Translations under genes and position numbers: made by a program
In this document: in pieces, positions 38,563-47,910 of the stretch
How the letters are laid out: the number at the start of each line of letters is the position of its first letter
Numbering within the stretch: the stretch's first letter is position 1
Notes under the pieces: model-generated
Told to the model about the DNA's origin: nothing
Databases searched by the model: none
What the model saw: the letters and a program-made list of their open reading frames with translations, nothing else
From: Mesorhizobium huakuii
GTDB taxonomy: Bacteria; Pseudomonadota; Alphaproteobacteria; Rhizobiales; Rhizobiaceae
Length of the DNA: 64,000 nucleotides
Direction of reading: 5' to 3'
Assembly (NCBI RefSeq): GCF_014189455.1
Contig: NZ_CP050299.1
Location: forward strand, 62,001 to 126,000

Positions 38563-39055
38563 CAACGACCGACATTCTACATACGGTTTTCGTTTTGCGA
38601 CGATCGCCTATCCGTGGCATCCACTATTCGGCTGCAAGGTGCAGGTCTCGCGTTATCGGCGCGGCAAGACCCTGATGTGCATCTATACGGACGAGCGTCC
38701 CGATCACCTCTCCCGTGAGTTGCCGAACTGGATGTTCGACGAGAGTTATTGCAGCGGAATGAGGCTTGGACCACCCGAGATAAGCATTGATGGCCTGAAT
38801 GAATTGGGGGCCGCGTTGGCGTCGTTCGGCGCGACTCAGGCAGGAGGCGCAAGCTCTCGTCCTTCGAGGAAGAAGGAGAAGGGTGATGCGAAACAGGCGA
38901 CATCAAAATCGCGACCAACTCGTTTTGGAGTTGGAGCGTCAAAATCGTCAGGTTCCGGTGGTCAAGAACGTCAAAGGACTGGTGGAGACGCTGGCGGATC
39001 TTCTGTTGGAGGCTTTGGAAGCGAGCAAAACGGCGAAGACGGGAGGCGTAGATGA
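38525..39055 (+). CDS. DUF5372-type ORF of the recombinase element
   Basis: The 176-residue frame's element-encoded part begins near 38563 and includes YPWHPLFGCKVQVSRYRRGK and NWMFDESYCSGMRLGPPEIS, similar to the small DUF5372 proteins that accompany transposon-borne recombinases. The C-terminal third is Ser/Gly/Lys-rich. No ATG exists in the element before this region; the nearest one (38525) lies in the split tnpB, so the target may supply the start. Its stop overlaps the recombinase ATG (ATGA at 39052-39055). Function unknown. Confidence 0.6.
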   Translation: MRLRSLPFAIAVANDRHSTYGFRFATIAYPWHPLFGCKVQVSRYRRGKTLMCIYTDERPDHLSRELPNWMFDESYCSGMRLGPPEISIDGLNELGAALASFGATQAGGASSRPSRKKEKGDAKQATSKSRPTRFGVGASKSSGSGGQERQRTGGDAGGSSVGGFGSEQNGEDGRRR

Positions 39056-39074
39056 ACACGAAGATCACGTCTGA
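38886..39074 (+). CDS. Small accessory ORF of the recombinase element
   Basis: The frame has 62 residues, MRNRRHQNRDQLVLELERQN and then VVKNVKGLVETLADLLLEAL, and is strongly helical. AAGGAGAAGGG precedes the ATG, a better Shine-Dalgarno than its neighbours have. It overlaps both the DUF5372 frame and the recombinase start. Probably a DNA-binding or directionality partner (inference). Confidence 0.6.
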   Translation: MRNRRHQNRDQLVLELERQNRQVPVVKNVKGLVETLADLLLEALEASKTAKTGGVDEHEDHV

Positions 39075-41142
39075 CCATCTGGGCCGCGCCGCGGTTGTCT
39101 ATGTCCGCCAGTCAACCATGGCGCAAGTGATGGGCAATCTCGAAAGCCAGCGCCGGCAATATGATCTGGCTGGTGCCGCCGCAACGACCGGGTTTGCATC
39201 GGTAACTGTGATCGATGATGACCTTGGACGCTCAGGCTCAGGCAGCGTGGAGCGACCTGGGTTTGAGCGGCTTGTCGCGCTGGTCTGCTCAGGTAACGTA
39301 GGAGCGGTCTATTGCATCGAGGCATCGCGTCTGGCGCGCAATGGGCGGGACTGGCATCATCTGATCGATCTGTGCGCGCTCACTGGTACGCTGGTCATCG
39401 ATCCAGATGGCGCCTTTGATCCAAGGCTTGTCAATGATCGTCTGCTGCTTGGGCTGAAAGGCACGATGGCGGAGTACGAACTGAGTTTGATCCGTCAGCG
39501 CGGCATTGCCGCGCGCGATTCCAAGGCGGGACGCGGGGAGTTCCGGTTCATGTTGCCTCCGGGCTTCTGCTGGAGTGAGGCGGGCAAGATCGAGATCGAT
39601 CCGGACGAACATGTGGCGGAGACGATCAGGCTCGTCTTTGACAAATTCCGGGAACTGGGAAGTGGGCGACAAGTCTTTTTGTGGCTGCGGTCGGCCGATA
39701 TCAAGATGCCCGTCGTCTTGCACAACGTGGAAGTGCGCAAGCTCGTCTGGAAGGCGCCAGCTTATCATAGCGTCATGCAGATCCTCCACAATCCACTCTA
39801 CGCGGGCGCCTATGCCTTCGGAAGGCGAGCACAACGAACGTTGATCATCGATGGTCGCGCTCGCAAGGCCAACGGGCTGCGCAAGCCCAGGGATGAATGG
39901 AGTGTATTGCTGCGCGACAATCATCAAGGTTACATCACCTGGCGGGAGTATGAAGAGAACCAGAAGCTTCTGACCGAGAACGCACACATGAAGAGGAATT
40001 GTGATCGCAAATCGGCGCGTGGCGGTCGTGCGCTGTTGACGGGACTGATGCGATGCGGCCGCTGTGGCCGAATGATGCGTGTCTTCTACGGCAGCGCAAA
40101 GGGCAACGCGCATCGCTATCAATGCCGCGGCGACGACGCTCGTGTGGGTCTCGGGCTTTGCATCGGAATTGGCGGCGTGAGGGTCGATCGTGCCGTGGCC
40201 ACTCAGATTCTGGAAGCGGTTTCGGATCGCGCTGTCGAAGCGGCGATCTTCGCCTCGGATCAGGTTGAGCGGTCCGCAAGAGATGTTATAGCGGCAATTG
40301 AGCGGGACCTTGAAGGCGCACGCTATGAGGCGTCACTGGCCGGACGCAGATACGAGCTGGTCGATCCGGCCAAACGTCATGTCGCACGCGAACTGGAAGC
40401 CCGTTGGAACGATGCACTGGAACGTGTGAGCGTGCTTGAGCGCAAGATCGAAGAATTGTCCGCGCTGTCCGCAGCACGTCCAGCAATTGATCGTGGCCGG
40501 CTTCTACAGCTTGCCCATGACTTACCGACAGCCTGGAATGCACCGTCAACCGATACGCGGACAAAGCAGCGGCTCATCCATATTCTGGTCCAGGAGATCA
40601 TCTGCGATCTCGACGATACGACCAACGAGGCTGTGCTGCTGATCCATTGGACCGGTGGCCGCCATACTGAGGTACGCGTGGCGCGTGTCAAGACTGGCCG
40701 ATATCCGAGCGATATGGCCCCGCCCGCCGTAGAGGCACTACGAAAGCTGGGCGGACATTGGCCAGATCGGGAGCTCGCAGTGTCCCTCAATCGGATGCTT
40801 TGCAAGACCGGTGATGGTGAGGGTTGGACGGCGGTGCGTGTTCGTGACATGCGCGAGCGGTTGGGCATTCCAGAATATGATCCCACAAAAGCGGGCAGTC
40901 CCGTGATTAGCCTGATGAAAGCTGCCGAAAGGCTCGGTATCTGCATCGGATCGGCGAAAAGCCTTGTAAAGAAGGGCATCTTGCCCGCAACGCAAATCTT
41001 GCCGGGCTCACAGTGGATGGTTCCGATTGAAGCACTAACCTCAGAGGCTGTTCTGATAGGGGTGCAGGGTGTGGTTGGGCGACGGCCACAGATTTATGAA
41101 TATTATCAATATGATAAGGTTGTCCGATTGCCCGGACTCTAA
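39052..41142 (+). CDS. Large serine recombinase
   Basis: The protein has 696 residues. Resolvase domain at residues 10-150 with the catalytic Ser in VVYVRQST and the arginines in ASRLARNGRDWHHL; the Recombinase domain follows (about 175-290, ILHNPLYAGAYAFGRRAQRT). A zinc ribbon is at about 330-365 (MRCGRCGRMMRVFYG, YQCRGDD) with a coiled coil around 415-470 (LEARWNDALERVSVLERKIE). The C-terminal extension includes GICIGSAKSLVKKGILPATQ, a helix-turn-helix-like piece. It catalyses site-specific integration and excision of its element. The frame is intact, so the element may be active. Confidence 0.9.
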   Translation: MNTKITSDHLGRAAVVYVRQSTMAQVMGNLESQRRQYDLAGAAATTGFASVTVIDDDLGRSGSGSVERPGFERLVALVCSGNVGAVYCIEASRLARNGRDWHHLIDLCALTGTLVIDPDGAFDPRLVNDRLLLGLKGTMAEYELSLIRQRGIAARDSKAGRGEFRFMLPPGFCWSEAGKIEIDPDEHVAETIRLVFDKFRELGSGRQVFLWLRSADIKMPVVLHNVEVRKLVWKAPAYHSVMQILHNPLYAGAYAFGRRAQRTLIIDGRARKANGLRKPRDEWSVLLRDNHQGYITWREYEENQKLLTENAHMKRNCDRKSARGGRALLTGLMRCGRCGRMMRVFYGSAKGNAHRYQCRGDDARVGLGLCIGIGGVRVDRAVATQILEAVSDRAVEAAIFASDQVERSARDVIAAIERDLEGARYEASLAGRRYELVDPAKRHVARELEARWNDALERVSVLERKIEELSALSAARPAIDRGRLLQLAHDLPTAWNAPSTDTRTKQRLIHILVQEIICDLDDTTNEAVLLIHWTGGRHTEVRVARVKTGRYPSDMAPPAVEALRKLGGHWPDRELAVSLNRMLCKTGDGEGWTAVRVRDMRERLGIPEYDPTKAGSPVISLMKAAERLGICIGSAKSLVKKGILPATQILPGSQWMVPIEALTSEAVLIGVQGVVGRRPQIYEYYQYDKVVRLPGL

Positions 41143-41170
41143 CAGAGGGAAGCATTATGAAACGCGCTGG

Positions 41171-41374
41171 CGCGACCGGATGAAACTCTTGTTCTTTGAC
41201 CGGTCCGGCTTCGTGCTGGTTCTAAAGCGGCTGACCGAGGACAAGTTCCGGTGGCCGCGCCGGGAGACGGCGGTGGTTACGCTGACGACCGAGCAGCTCC
41301 ATTGGATTCTCGACGGCATCGACATCGACGCAATGGTGCGCCATCCGGTGCGGCAATATCAGGTTGCGGGCTGA
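41171..41374 (+). pseudogene. tnpB: IS66 TnpB, 3' half
   Basis: RDRMKLLFFDRSGFVLVLKR to VRHPVRQYQVAG-stop, continuing the frame interrupted at 38562. TnpB with its IS66_Orf2 fold is required for IS66 transposition. Confidence 0.9.
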
Positions 41375-41404
41375 CGGCTCCCGAATTGTGCGGTTGACGC
41401 GTCG

Positions 41405-42238
41405 GTGCGGTTCAGATTCAAAACTACGATGAATCGACCTGGTGAACCGACTGTTGAGGAGTTGATGGCGCGCATTGCTGCGCTGCAGGCGCAGAACCGC
41501 CAGCTCGCAGAACGCGTGGCCAAGCTCGAGGAAGAGTTGGCGCTAGCGCGGCTGCATCGTTTTGCGCCGAAGAGCGAAAAGCACGTTGATCGCCTCTTCA
41601 ATGAAGCCGAACAGATTGCCGATGAAGACGACGCCGGCAGCGAAGATGGCAATGTCGTCGACCTGCCGGACACCGGCTTTCCGTCCACCGAAAAGCCGGA
41701 GGGAAAGAAGCGTGGCCGCAAGCCTCTGCCGGAACACCTGCCGCGCGAGCGCGTCGAGTATGACCTTGCCGACGGTCAGAAGGCCTGTCCTTGCTGCCGC
41801 CACCAGATGCATCGCATGGGTGAGGCCGTCACCGAGCAGCTCCATATCGAGGTGAAGGCGAAGGTCCTGCAGAATGTGCGGTTCAAGTATGCATGCCGCC
41901 ATTGCGACCGGACCGGCATCAATACGCCTGTTGTCATTGCCCCGATGCCCGCGCAGCCCTTGCCGGGCAGCATCGCCACGGCCTCGACGCTGGCCTTTGC
42001 GCTCGTCCACAAATATGTCGATGACGCCGCTCTACCGTCTGGCCCAGGCCTTCGAGCGTGCCGGCGTTCCCGTCAGCCGCGGCGCTCTGGGCCATTGGGT
42101 GATCGGATCGAGCGAGAGGCATCTCTCCCGCATCTATGATGCCCTGAAGCTACGGCTTCGGTCACAACCGCTCATCCATGGTGACGAGACGACGGTCCAG
42201 GTCCTGAAGGAAAAGGACAGGGAAGCCACCAGCACATC
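41405..42238 (+). pseudogene. tnpC: IS66 TnpC, 5' part
   Basis: The DDE transposase N-terminus (coiled coil ALQAQNRQLAERVAKLEEEL, zinc-finger KACPCCRHQMHRM) runs to about 42020, where a two-base deletion (GATGACGCC against GATGGCACGCC) shifts the frame. It is cut at 42238 by the second IS66. The 3' part is at 44809-45567. Confidence 0.9.
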
Positions 42239-42309
42239 GTAAGCGCTCATTTCCATGCGCGTTGACGCGGCCCGTTTGACCGGGGTCGTTGTCGGCCAGT
42301 TGCATCGGA

Positions 42310-43881
42310 TCAAGTAGCGGCGGTTTTGGCGAAGTTGAATGGCAAGAGATCGGTGATGTCGGCATTGTCCGCGCGCTGCGGCAATTCCGTGAGGACGTGG
42401 CGCAAATAGGCCAAGGGCTCGATGCCGCATGCTCGGCATGTCAGCATGAGGCTGTAGACGACGGCACTGGCCCTGGCTCCGTCCACAGTGTCGCTGAACA
42501 GCCAACTCTTTCTTCCAGTGGCAAAAATCCTGATGTCGCGCTCAAGCAGGTTGTTGTCGATCGGCATCCTGCCGTCTTCGGTGTAGCGCGTCAGGTACTC
42601 CCACTGGTTCAGGGTGTAGGACACGGCGTCGCCGATCTTGCTGTCGGGCAGGACCTTCGGGGCTATGTCGTCGAGCCATGCCTTGAGAGCGTTCATGATG
42701 GGGACGCTGTGTTGCTGGCGGAAACGGCGGATGCATTGATGTCGCGTTTCGCCCTTGTCCGGCTTTTCGTTGCGCGTCTGGCTTTCAATCCGGTAGAGCT
42801 TTTCGAAGAACTTCAGCGCCTGCTCCGGCGGGCCGCCGCCTTTCTTTCTGGTCTTCAGTGCATCGACGAAGCGACGTCTGGAATGGGCCATGCACCCCAG
42901 ATGGGTCGCTCCTGCCAGCGTGCGCCAGGCGGTATAGCCATCGCTCATCAGGATGCCGCGGTAATCACCGAGGAAGGCCTGCGGATAGATCTGGCCGCGG
43001 CCGGGCTGATAGTCGAGCAGCACGATCGGTTCGTCGCTGTCCTCTCCACTCCGATACGCCCACATGAAGGATGTGCTGGTGGCTTCCCTGTCCTTTTCCT
43101 TCAGGACCTGGACCGTCGTCTCGTCACCATGGATGAGCGGTTGTGACCGAAGCCGTAGCTTCAGGGCATCATAGATGCGGGAGAGATGCCTCTCGCTCGA
43201 TCCGATCACCCAATGGCCCAGAGCGCCGCGGCTGACGGGAACGCCGGCACGCTCGAAGGCCTGGGCCAGACGGTAGAGCGGCGTGCCATCGACATATTTG
43301 TGGACGAGCGCAAAGGCCAGCGTCGAGGCCGTGGCGATGCTGCCCGGCAAGGGCTGCGCGGGCATCGGGGCAATGACAACAGGCGTATTGATGCCGGTCC
43401 GGTCGCAATGGCGGCATGCATACTTGAACCGCACATTCTGCAGGACCTTCGCCTTCACCTCGATATGGAGCTGCTCGGTGACGGCCTCACCCATGCGATG
43501 CATCTGGTGGCGGCAGCAAGGACAGGCCTTCTGACCGTCGGCAAGGTCATACTCGACGCGCTCGCGCGGCAGGTGTTCCGGCAGAGGCTTGCGGCCACGC
43601 TTCTTTCCCTCCGGCTTTTCGGTGGACGGAAAGCCGGTGTCCGGCAGGTCGACGACATTGCCATCTTCGCTGCCGGCGTCGTCTTCATCGGCAATCTGTT
43701 CGGCTTCATTGAAGAGGCGATCAACGTGCTTTTCGCTCTTCGGCGCAAAACGATGCAGCCGCGCTAGCGCCAACTCTTCCTCGAGCTTGGCCACGCGTTC
43801 TGCGAGCTGGCGGTTCTGCGCCTGCAGCGCAGCAATGCGCGCCATCAACTCCTCAACAGTCGGTTCGCCAGGTCGATTCAT
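42310..43881 (-). CDS. tnpC: IS66 transposase TnpC
   Basis: The protein has 523 residues from the ATG MNRPGEPTVEELMARI (a GTG 8 codons upstream is also in frame). N-terminal coiled coil, zinc finger (ACPCCRHQMHRMG, CRHCDRTG), then the DDE domain (LIHGDETTVQVL with the first Asp, LMSDGYTAWRTLAGATHLGC with the second, MPIDNNLLERDIRIFATGRK with the Glu). Intact, unlike copy A. Confidence 0.93.
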   Translation of the reverse strand: MNRPGEPTVEELMARIAALQAQNRQLAERVAKLEEELALARLHRFAPKSEKHVDRLFNEAEQIADEDDAGSEDGNVVDLPDTGFPSTEKPEGKKRGRKPLPEHLPRERVEYDLADGQKACPCCRHQMHRMGEAVTEQLHIEVKAKVLQNVRFKYACRHCDRTGINTPVVIAPMPAQPLPGSIATASTLAFALVHKYVDGTPLYRLAQAFERAGVPVSRGALGHWVIGSSERHLSRIYDALKLRLRSQPLIHGDETTVQVLKEKDREATSTSFMWAYRSGEDSDEPIVLLDYQPGRGQIYPQAFLGDYRGILMSDGYTAWRTLAGATHLGCMAHSRRRFVDALKTRKKGGGPPEQALKFFEKLYRIESQTRNEKPDKGETRHQCIRRFRQQHSVPIMNALKAWLDDIAPKVLPDSKIGDAVSYTLNQWEYLTRYTEDGRMPIDNNLLERDIRIFATGRKSWLFSDTVDGARASAVVYSLMLTCRACGIEPLAYLRHVLTELPQRADNADITDLLPFNFAKTAAT

Positions 43882-43935
43882 CGTAGTTTTGAATCTGAAC
43901 CGCACCGACGCGTCAACCGCACAATTCGGGAGCCG

Positions 43936-44289
43936 TCAGCCCGCAACCTGATATTGCCGCACCGGATGGCGCACCATTGCGTCGATGTCGATGCCGTCGA
44001 GAATCCAATGGAGCTGCTCGGTCGTCAGCGTAACCACCGCCGTCTCCCGGCGCGGCCACCGGAACTTGTCCTCGGTCAGCCGCTTTAGAACCAGCACGAA
44101 GCCGGACCGGTCAAAGAACAAGAGTTTCATCCGGTCGCGACGGCGATTGCAAAAGGCAAAGACCGCAGGCGCAAACGGGTCGAGCTCCATCACCTCCTGA
44201 ACCAGGACCGCAAGGCTGTTGATGCCGGCGCGGAAGTCGATCGGTTCGCGATGCAGGTAGACTGTCAGGTCAGCGCCCAGTCTGAACAT
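43936..44289 (-). CDS. tnpB: IS66 TnpB (Orf2)
   Basis: The protein has 117 residues, a complete IS66 Orf2 (LHREPIDFRAGINSLAVLV, FDRSGFVLVLKRL). It overlaps tnpA by 20 bases. It served to map the recombinase insertion in copy A. Confidence 0.92.
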   Translation of the reverse strand: MFRLGADLTVYLHREPIDFRAGINSLAVLVQEVMELDPFAPAVFAFCNRRRDRMKLLFFDRSGFVLVLKRLTEDKFRWPRRETAVVTLTTEQLHWILDGIDIDAMVRHPVRQYQVAG

Positions 44290-44722
44290 GACCCAGTGCT
44301 CCGATGATCGCCGTCAATGCATCCACATCACCGCATTCCAGCGTCAACTTCACGCCGTTCGGCAAAGACGCGCTCACCTTGGCTGGGAGTGGCGACGACT
44401 TCGACAGCCGCTCTTCACCACGCGTGGCAGGCCTCTCTACCGAATTGCCCTGCATAGGCAGGCTGTACTCCGCGGCGCTGACTTGAACTGGAATGAACGC
44501 CGACGGCGCAGGTGGCGGCAAAGCAACGGCGTCTTTGGTCGTCTTTATCCACTTCCTAAGAAGGTTGGCATTGATCCCATGTTCAAGCGCAAGTCCCGAT
44601 ACCGACACGCCAGGCTCAAGGCAGGCCGCAACGAGCCGCTCTTTTGACGCCGCGTCGTACCGCCGGCGGCCGTTACGCAAAATTCGCCTCACCAGCAGTT
44701 TCTGTTCATCGTCCTCAATCAC
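44270..44722 (-). CDS. tnpA: IS66 TnpA (OrfA)
   Basis: The protein has 150 residues, identical by eye to the copy at 37977-38429. GTG start, helix-turn-helix ALEHGINANLLRKWIK. Confidence 0.92.
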   Translation of the reverse strand: MIEDDEQKLLVRRILRNGRRRYDAASKERLVAACLEPGVSVSGLALEHGINANLLRKWIKTTKDAVALPPPAPSAFIPVQVSAAEYSLPMQGNSVERPATRGEERLSKSSPLPAKVSASLPNGVKLTLECGDVDALTAIIGALGHVQTGR

Positions 44723-44808
44723 GTGGTGTCCACCTCCAAAGTGGACACTTCATGCCAAAACACGCTCAATGGAAAAAGGTGCAGAGAAATTCGCGCTTTC
44801 AGCACATC

Positions 44809-45567
44809 CTTCATGTGGGCGTATCGGAGTGGAGAGGACAGCGACGAACCGATCGTGCTGCTCGACTATCAGCCCGGCCGCGCCAGATCTATCCGCAGGC
44901 CTTCCTCGGTGATTACCGCGGCATCCTGATGAGCGATGGCTATACCGCCTGGCGCACGCTGGCAGGAGCGACCCATCTGGGGTGCATGGCCCATGCCAGA
45001 CGTCGCTTCGTCGATGCACTGAAGACCAGAAAGAAAGGCGGCGGCCCGCCGGAGCAGGCGCTGAAGTTCTTCGAACAGCTCTACCGGATTGAAAGCCAGA
45101 CGCGCAACGAAAAGCCGGACAAGGGCGAAACGCGACATCAATGCATCCGCCGTTTCCGCCAGCAACACAGCGTCCCCATCATGAACGCTCTCAAGGCATG
45201 GCTCGACGACATAGCCCCGAAGGTCCTGCCCGACAGCAAGATCGGCGACGCCGTGTCCTACACCCTGAACCAGTGGGAGTACCTGACGCGCTACACCGAA
45301 GACGGCAGGATGCCGATCGACAACAACCTGCTTGAGCGCGACATCAGGATTTTTGCCACTGGAAGAAAGAGTTGGCTGTTCAGCGACACTGTGGACGGAG
45401 CCAGGGCCAGTGCCGTCGTCTACAGCCTCATGCTGACATGCCGAGCATGCGGCATCGAGCCCTTGGCCTATTTGCGCCACGTCCTCACGGAATTGCCGCA
45501 GCGCGCGGACAATGCCGACATCACCGATCTCTTGCCATTCAACTTCGCCAAAACCGCCGCTACTTGA
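44809..45567 (+). pseudogene. tnpC: IS66 TnpC of copy A, 3' part
   Basis: Continues from SFMWAYRSGEDSDEPIVLLD; one base is lost near 44880 (GGCCGCGCCAG), then QIYPQAFLGDYRGILMSDGY to LLPFNFAKTAAT-stop. With the two-base loss upstream, copy A could not make TnpC even before copy B arrived, or decayed afterwards. Confidence 0.88.
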
Positions 45568-45638
45568 TCCGATGCAACTGGCCGACAACGACCCCGGTCA
45601 AACGGGCCGCGTCAACGCGCATGGAAATGAGCGCTTAC

Positions 45639-45925
45639 TTCCAGGCGGCCAATTCTGCTACCAGAAGTGCGGTGTCTCCGTTTATGGATGCGCATCTAAG
45701 GTGTCCGTTCTTCTCCATCACTATTATCGCCGTGCCGGTTTCGCCATAGCCAATCGCAGCCATCCGCTGGACCCAGGTATCGCCGTCGACGCGAACATCG
45801 AACAGAACCGACCCTGCGGTTTTTTCTGCGGCGTCAGCCACACGATCACAGAAGGGTCGATTGAGGCCCTCGATATTCCCGAGTGACTGCTCAAACAGGG
45901 CCAATTCAACATGCTCCGCCACCAT
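45639..45925 (-). pseudogene. 5' part of a small gene split by IS66 copy A
   Basis: The minus frame from ATG 45925, MVAEHVELALFEQSLGNIEG, with VLFDVRVDGDTWVQRMAAIG, ETGTAIIVMEKNGHLR and TALLVAELAAW, continues across the insertion into 37898-37791 (...AAW-NASPLSEQ...). The rebuilt product is about 128 residues. I do not recognise the family. Confidence 0.55.
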
Positions 45926-46095
45926 GGCTGCGAGAGTGCGCGCCGGCTGGCGCAATCGGCAAGACGCCAACGCTGATTATCCACACACCAGCCGCCTACC
46001 CGGCCTTTTTTATAGTCAACAACAGGCGCGCCTCCGCGTAAGCACCGTCTTGCCGGCGACCGAGAGCAATAACCGCTCGACGTGCTCGAAATGGG

Positions 46096-46908
46096 TCAGG
46101 GCCCACGACAATCCCGTCGCGACACTGCGCGCGATCGCGGAAGCTCAGTCTCTCGGATCGGCAACAGGCAGATTGGTGCCCGCGGACATCTGGAAACACA
46201 GCGCGACACATCCTCGAGCGATTTTGCGACCAGCTCGCGGGCGTCTGGCGTCGAGACCAACCCGTAAATTGTGTATTGCAATATCTTCGTACGGGCCGTG
46301 GCAATGCGCAGTCTAGGGCGAATGCTCCGGACTTCCAAGCCTTTCTTGCCTTGCCCGCATTCGACAAACACCTTTTGTCCCTCCACCAGCACGCTGAGCC
46401 CTGAGCGGGTCAGGGTGCTGGCATGAACGAAGACGTCCTTCTCACCGTTGTCAGGGGCTTGGAAGCCGAAACCCTTTTCGGGTTTGTACCACTTGACCGT
46501 GCCCCCGCTCTCTAGCTGCGCACCCGTCTCGACCATGGTCCCTCCGGCGACGCGCGTATGTGACGGAGTGTTCGCGATCTCATCGCCGATCTCCAGCACC
46601 TGCGCGACTTGATGACCTTTTGGACTTTTTTCGACCGTGACCTTCAGAAGCGTGCCCTCGGCAACATCTCGGCTTCCGGCCGCCTCCAACACTCGGACGT
46701 GCAGATAGGCCTCCGTGCCGTCCGACAGTTTGACGAAGCCAAAACCCTTGCTGACTGTGAACCACAATACCTCGGCGTCGACGGGGTGGACGGTCACGGT
46801 CGCCGGGCGCTGAAAGTAGCTTGGCTCGGAGGTCCGTTCCGAAAAGGAAACGGGGTCATCATCATGGCGGTGCCCGCGTGGCTCGCGATGGTCTCGATAA
46901 TTGCCCAT
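46096..46908 (-). CDS. Double cold-shock-domain protein
   Basis: The protein has 270 residues from the ATG MGNYRDHREPRGHRHDDD (46908); two further ATGs lie just upstream. Two CSDs: LWFTVSKGFGFVKLSDGTEA (about 50-110) and GTVKWYKPEKGFGFQAPDNG (about 140-205), each with an RNP1-type KGFGF. It binds single-stranded nucleic acid and probably acts as an RNA chaperone. The family normally stops near ...GLEVRSIRPR; here about 65 further residues (Cys/Arg-rich, CVSRCPRAPICLLPIRE) look like read-through after a lost stop. Confidence 0.85.
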   Translation of the reverse strand: MGNYRDHREPRGHRHDDDPVSFSERTSEPSYFQRPATVTVHPVDAEVLWFTVSKGFGFVKLSDGTEAYLHVRVLEAAGSRDVAEGTLLKVTVEKSPKGHQVAQVLEIGDEIANTPSHTRVAGGTMVETGAQLESGGTVKWYKPEKGFGFQAPDNGEKDVFVHASTLTRSGLSVLVEGQKVFVECGQGKKGLEVRSIRPRLRIATARTKILQYTIYGLVSTPDARELVAKSLEDVSRCVSRCPRAPICLLPIRETELPRSRAVSRRDCRGP

Positions 46909-46926
46909 GATCATCTCGACTGGCAT

Positions 46927-47183
46927 GGATGGCGAACTACTCTACCGTCAAGACAATCTCAATCGGGCGACGCGTTTATGTCAAATGGCCGTGATGGCCG
47001 CAGCTGTGCCCAGCCTATCGGTCGAACCCTTTGAAACTAGATTCATTTCACCTGAAACAATAGTGCCGGCGAGTCGATTTATTGACTCGCATAGGCTGTG
47101 CTGGAGTGCGCGTGCGATGATGGCGGCGCGGGCGAACTGGCAGGGCCTTCAAATTCGGAGAGGTTGCCGGGGCGTTGCGCCAT
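46927..47183. other. Spacer before the duplicated segment
   Basis: About 260 bp. No gene recognised. Confidence 0.25.
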
Positions 47184-47244
47184 GCGCGAAGCCAAGCTGT
47201 TTGTATTCGAGAAGCTCCCGAAGCAGCCATATGACAGCGAATGA
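47184..47244 (+). pseudogene. thiD: thiD 3' tip
   Basis: REAKLFVFEKLPKQPYDSE-stop equals the end of the thiD remnant at 57803 (GKLFVFEKLRKHAAENSE). Only the last 20 codons are left here. Confidence 0.5.
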
Positions 47245-47910
47245 CCGTTTTGCAGTGGTTTGCCGATCACTCGCAACGGCTGGGCTGGCGACCTCCCTTC
47301 GCCAACGAAAGCGAGTTCAAGCGCTTTGCAAGAACCGGAAGGGCTCCCGTTTCCTTTTTTCGCGGTCCGCGGAAAGTCTTCAAACACGACTATTGTGGTT
47401 CGCCTGTCGTATTTCCCAAGGCCATCGCACGGTAGAGTGACGGCGCTTCGCCGCGAGCGCGGGCAGGGAATGGCAGAATGCCATGCCAAGCATGGCAAGA
47501 CGGCGTAGACCGTCACGCTCTTCAAGCAAGAATATTCGCCAGGGGATTGTCATCTTTGATCCGGCTGTCGGAAGGCTCGGACGGCTGAAAGAGGGCGATG
47601 GCTATGATATGGTCAGGAACGGAATCGCATTGTTTCCGCCAGGTACCTGCGCGGATCACCTCCCAAAAATGGGGGCCGGTCCGGGCACCGTCGCGGGATT
47701 TTCGCGGCCGGGGTGGCTGTCTGTCGCCCGCAGGGCGAAGCGCAGCCGATGAGGACCTCCCGGAGACTCAATGCGACCGAACTGTGCATGCTCTATAAGA
47801 GACATCGGCTGAGGTTGCCGAGTTTGGCAGCGATGCCGAAAGCGTAGTGCGGCGACCACCGTCTTGCGAGCGAGCTTGTCGAGCTCCCCTGATCCGTGAC
47901 GCCGAACCCC

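Larger units (their letters stand above)
38563..41171 (+). mobile_element. Large-serine-recombinase element inserted in IS66 tnpB
   Basis: About 2.61 kb. Left junction after GCCGTCGC (38562), right junction before CGCGACCGG (41171-41173). The intact tnpB (43936-44289) reads CGCCGTCGCGACCGG, so only CGC can be shared at the crossover, with no long target duplication, as expected for a serine recombinase. Three overlapping ORFs: DUF5372, a 62-residue ORF and the recombinase. No terminal inverted repeats were seen. Confidence 0.8.
42239..44800 (-). mobile_element. IS66-family element, copy B, complete
   Basis: 2562 bp. Ends GTAAGCGCTCATTTCC (42239) and GAAAGCGCGAATTTC (inward from 44800). Target duplication AGCACATC at 42231-42238 and 44801-44808. 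It lies in tnpC of copy A in the opposite orientation. All three genes are open and the two copies are nearly identical, so copy B arrived recently. Confidence 0.93.
37899..45638 (+). mobile_element. IS66-family element, copy A, interrupted twice
   Basis: Ends are GAAAGCGCGAATTTC at 37899 and GTAAGCGCTCATTTC read inward from 45638. The 8-bp target duplication TTCCAGGC is at 37891-37898 and 45639-45646. It holds tnpA, tnpB and tnpC on the plus strand. tnpB is split by a 2.6-kb serine-recombinase element and tnpC by a second IS66. Subtracting both leaves about 2.56 kb, the same as the intact copy. Confidence 0.9.
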
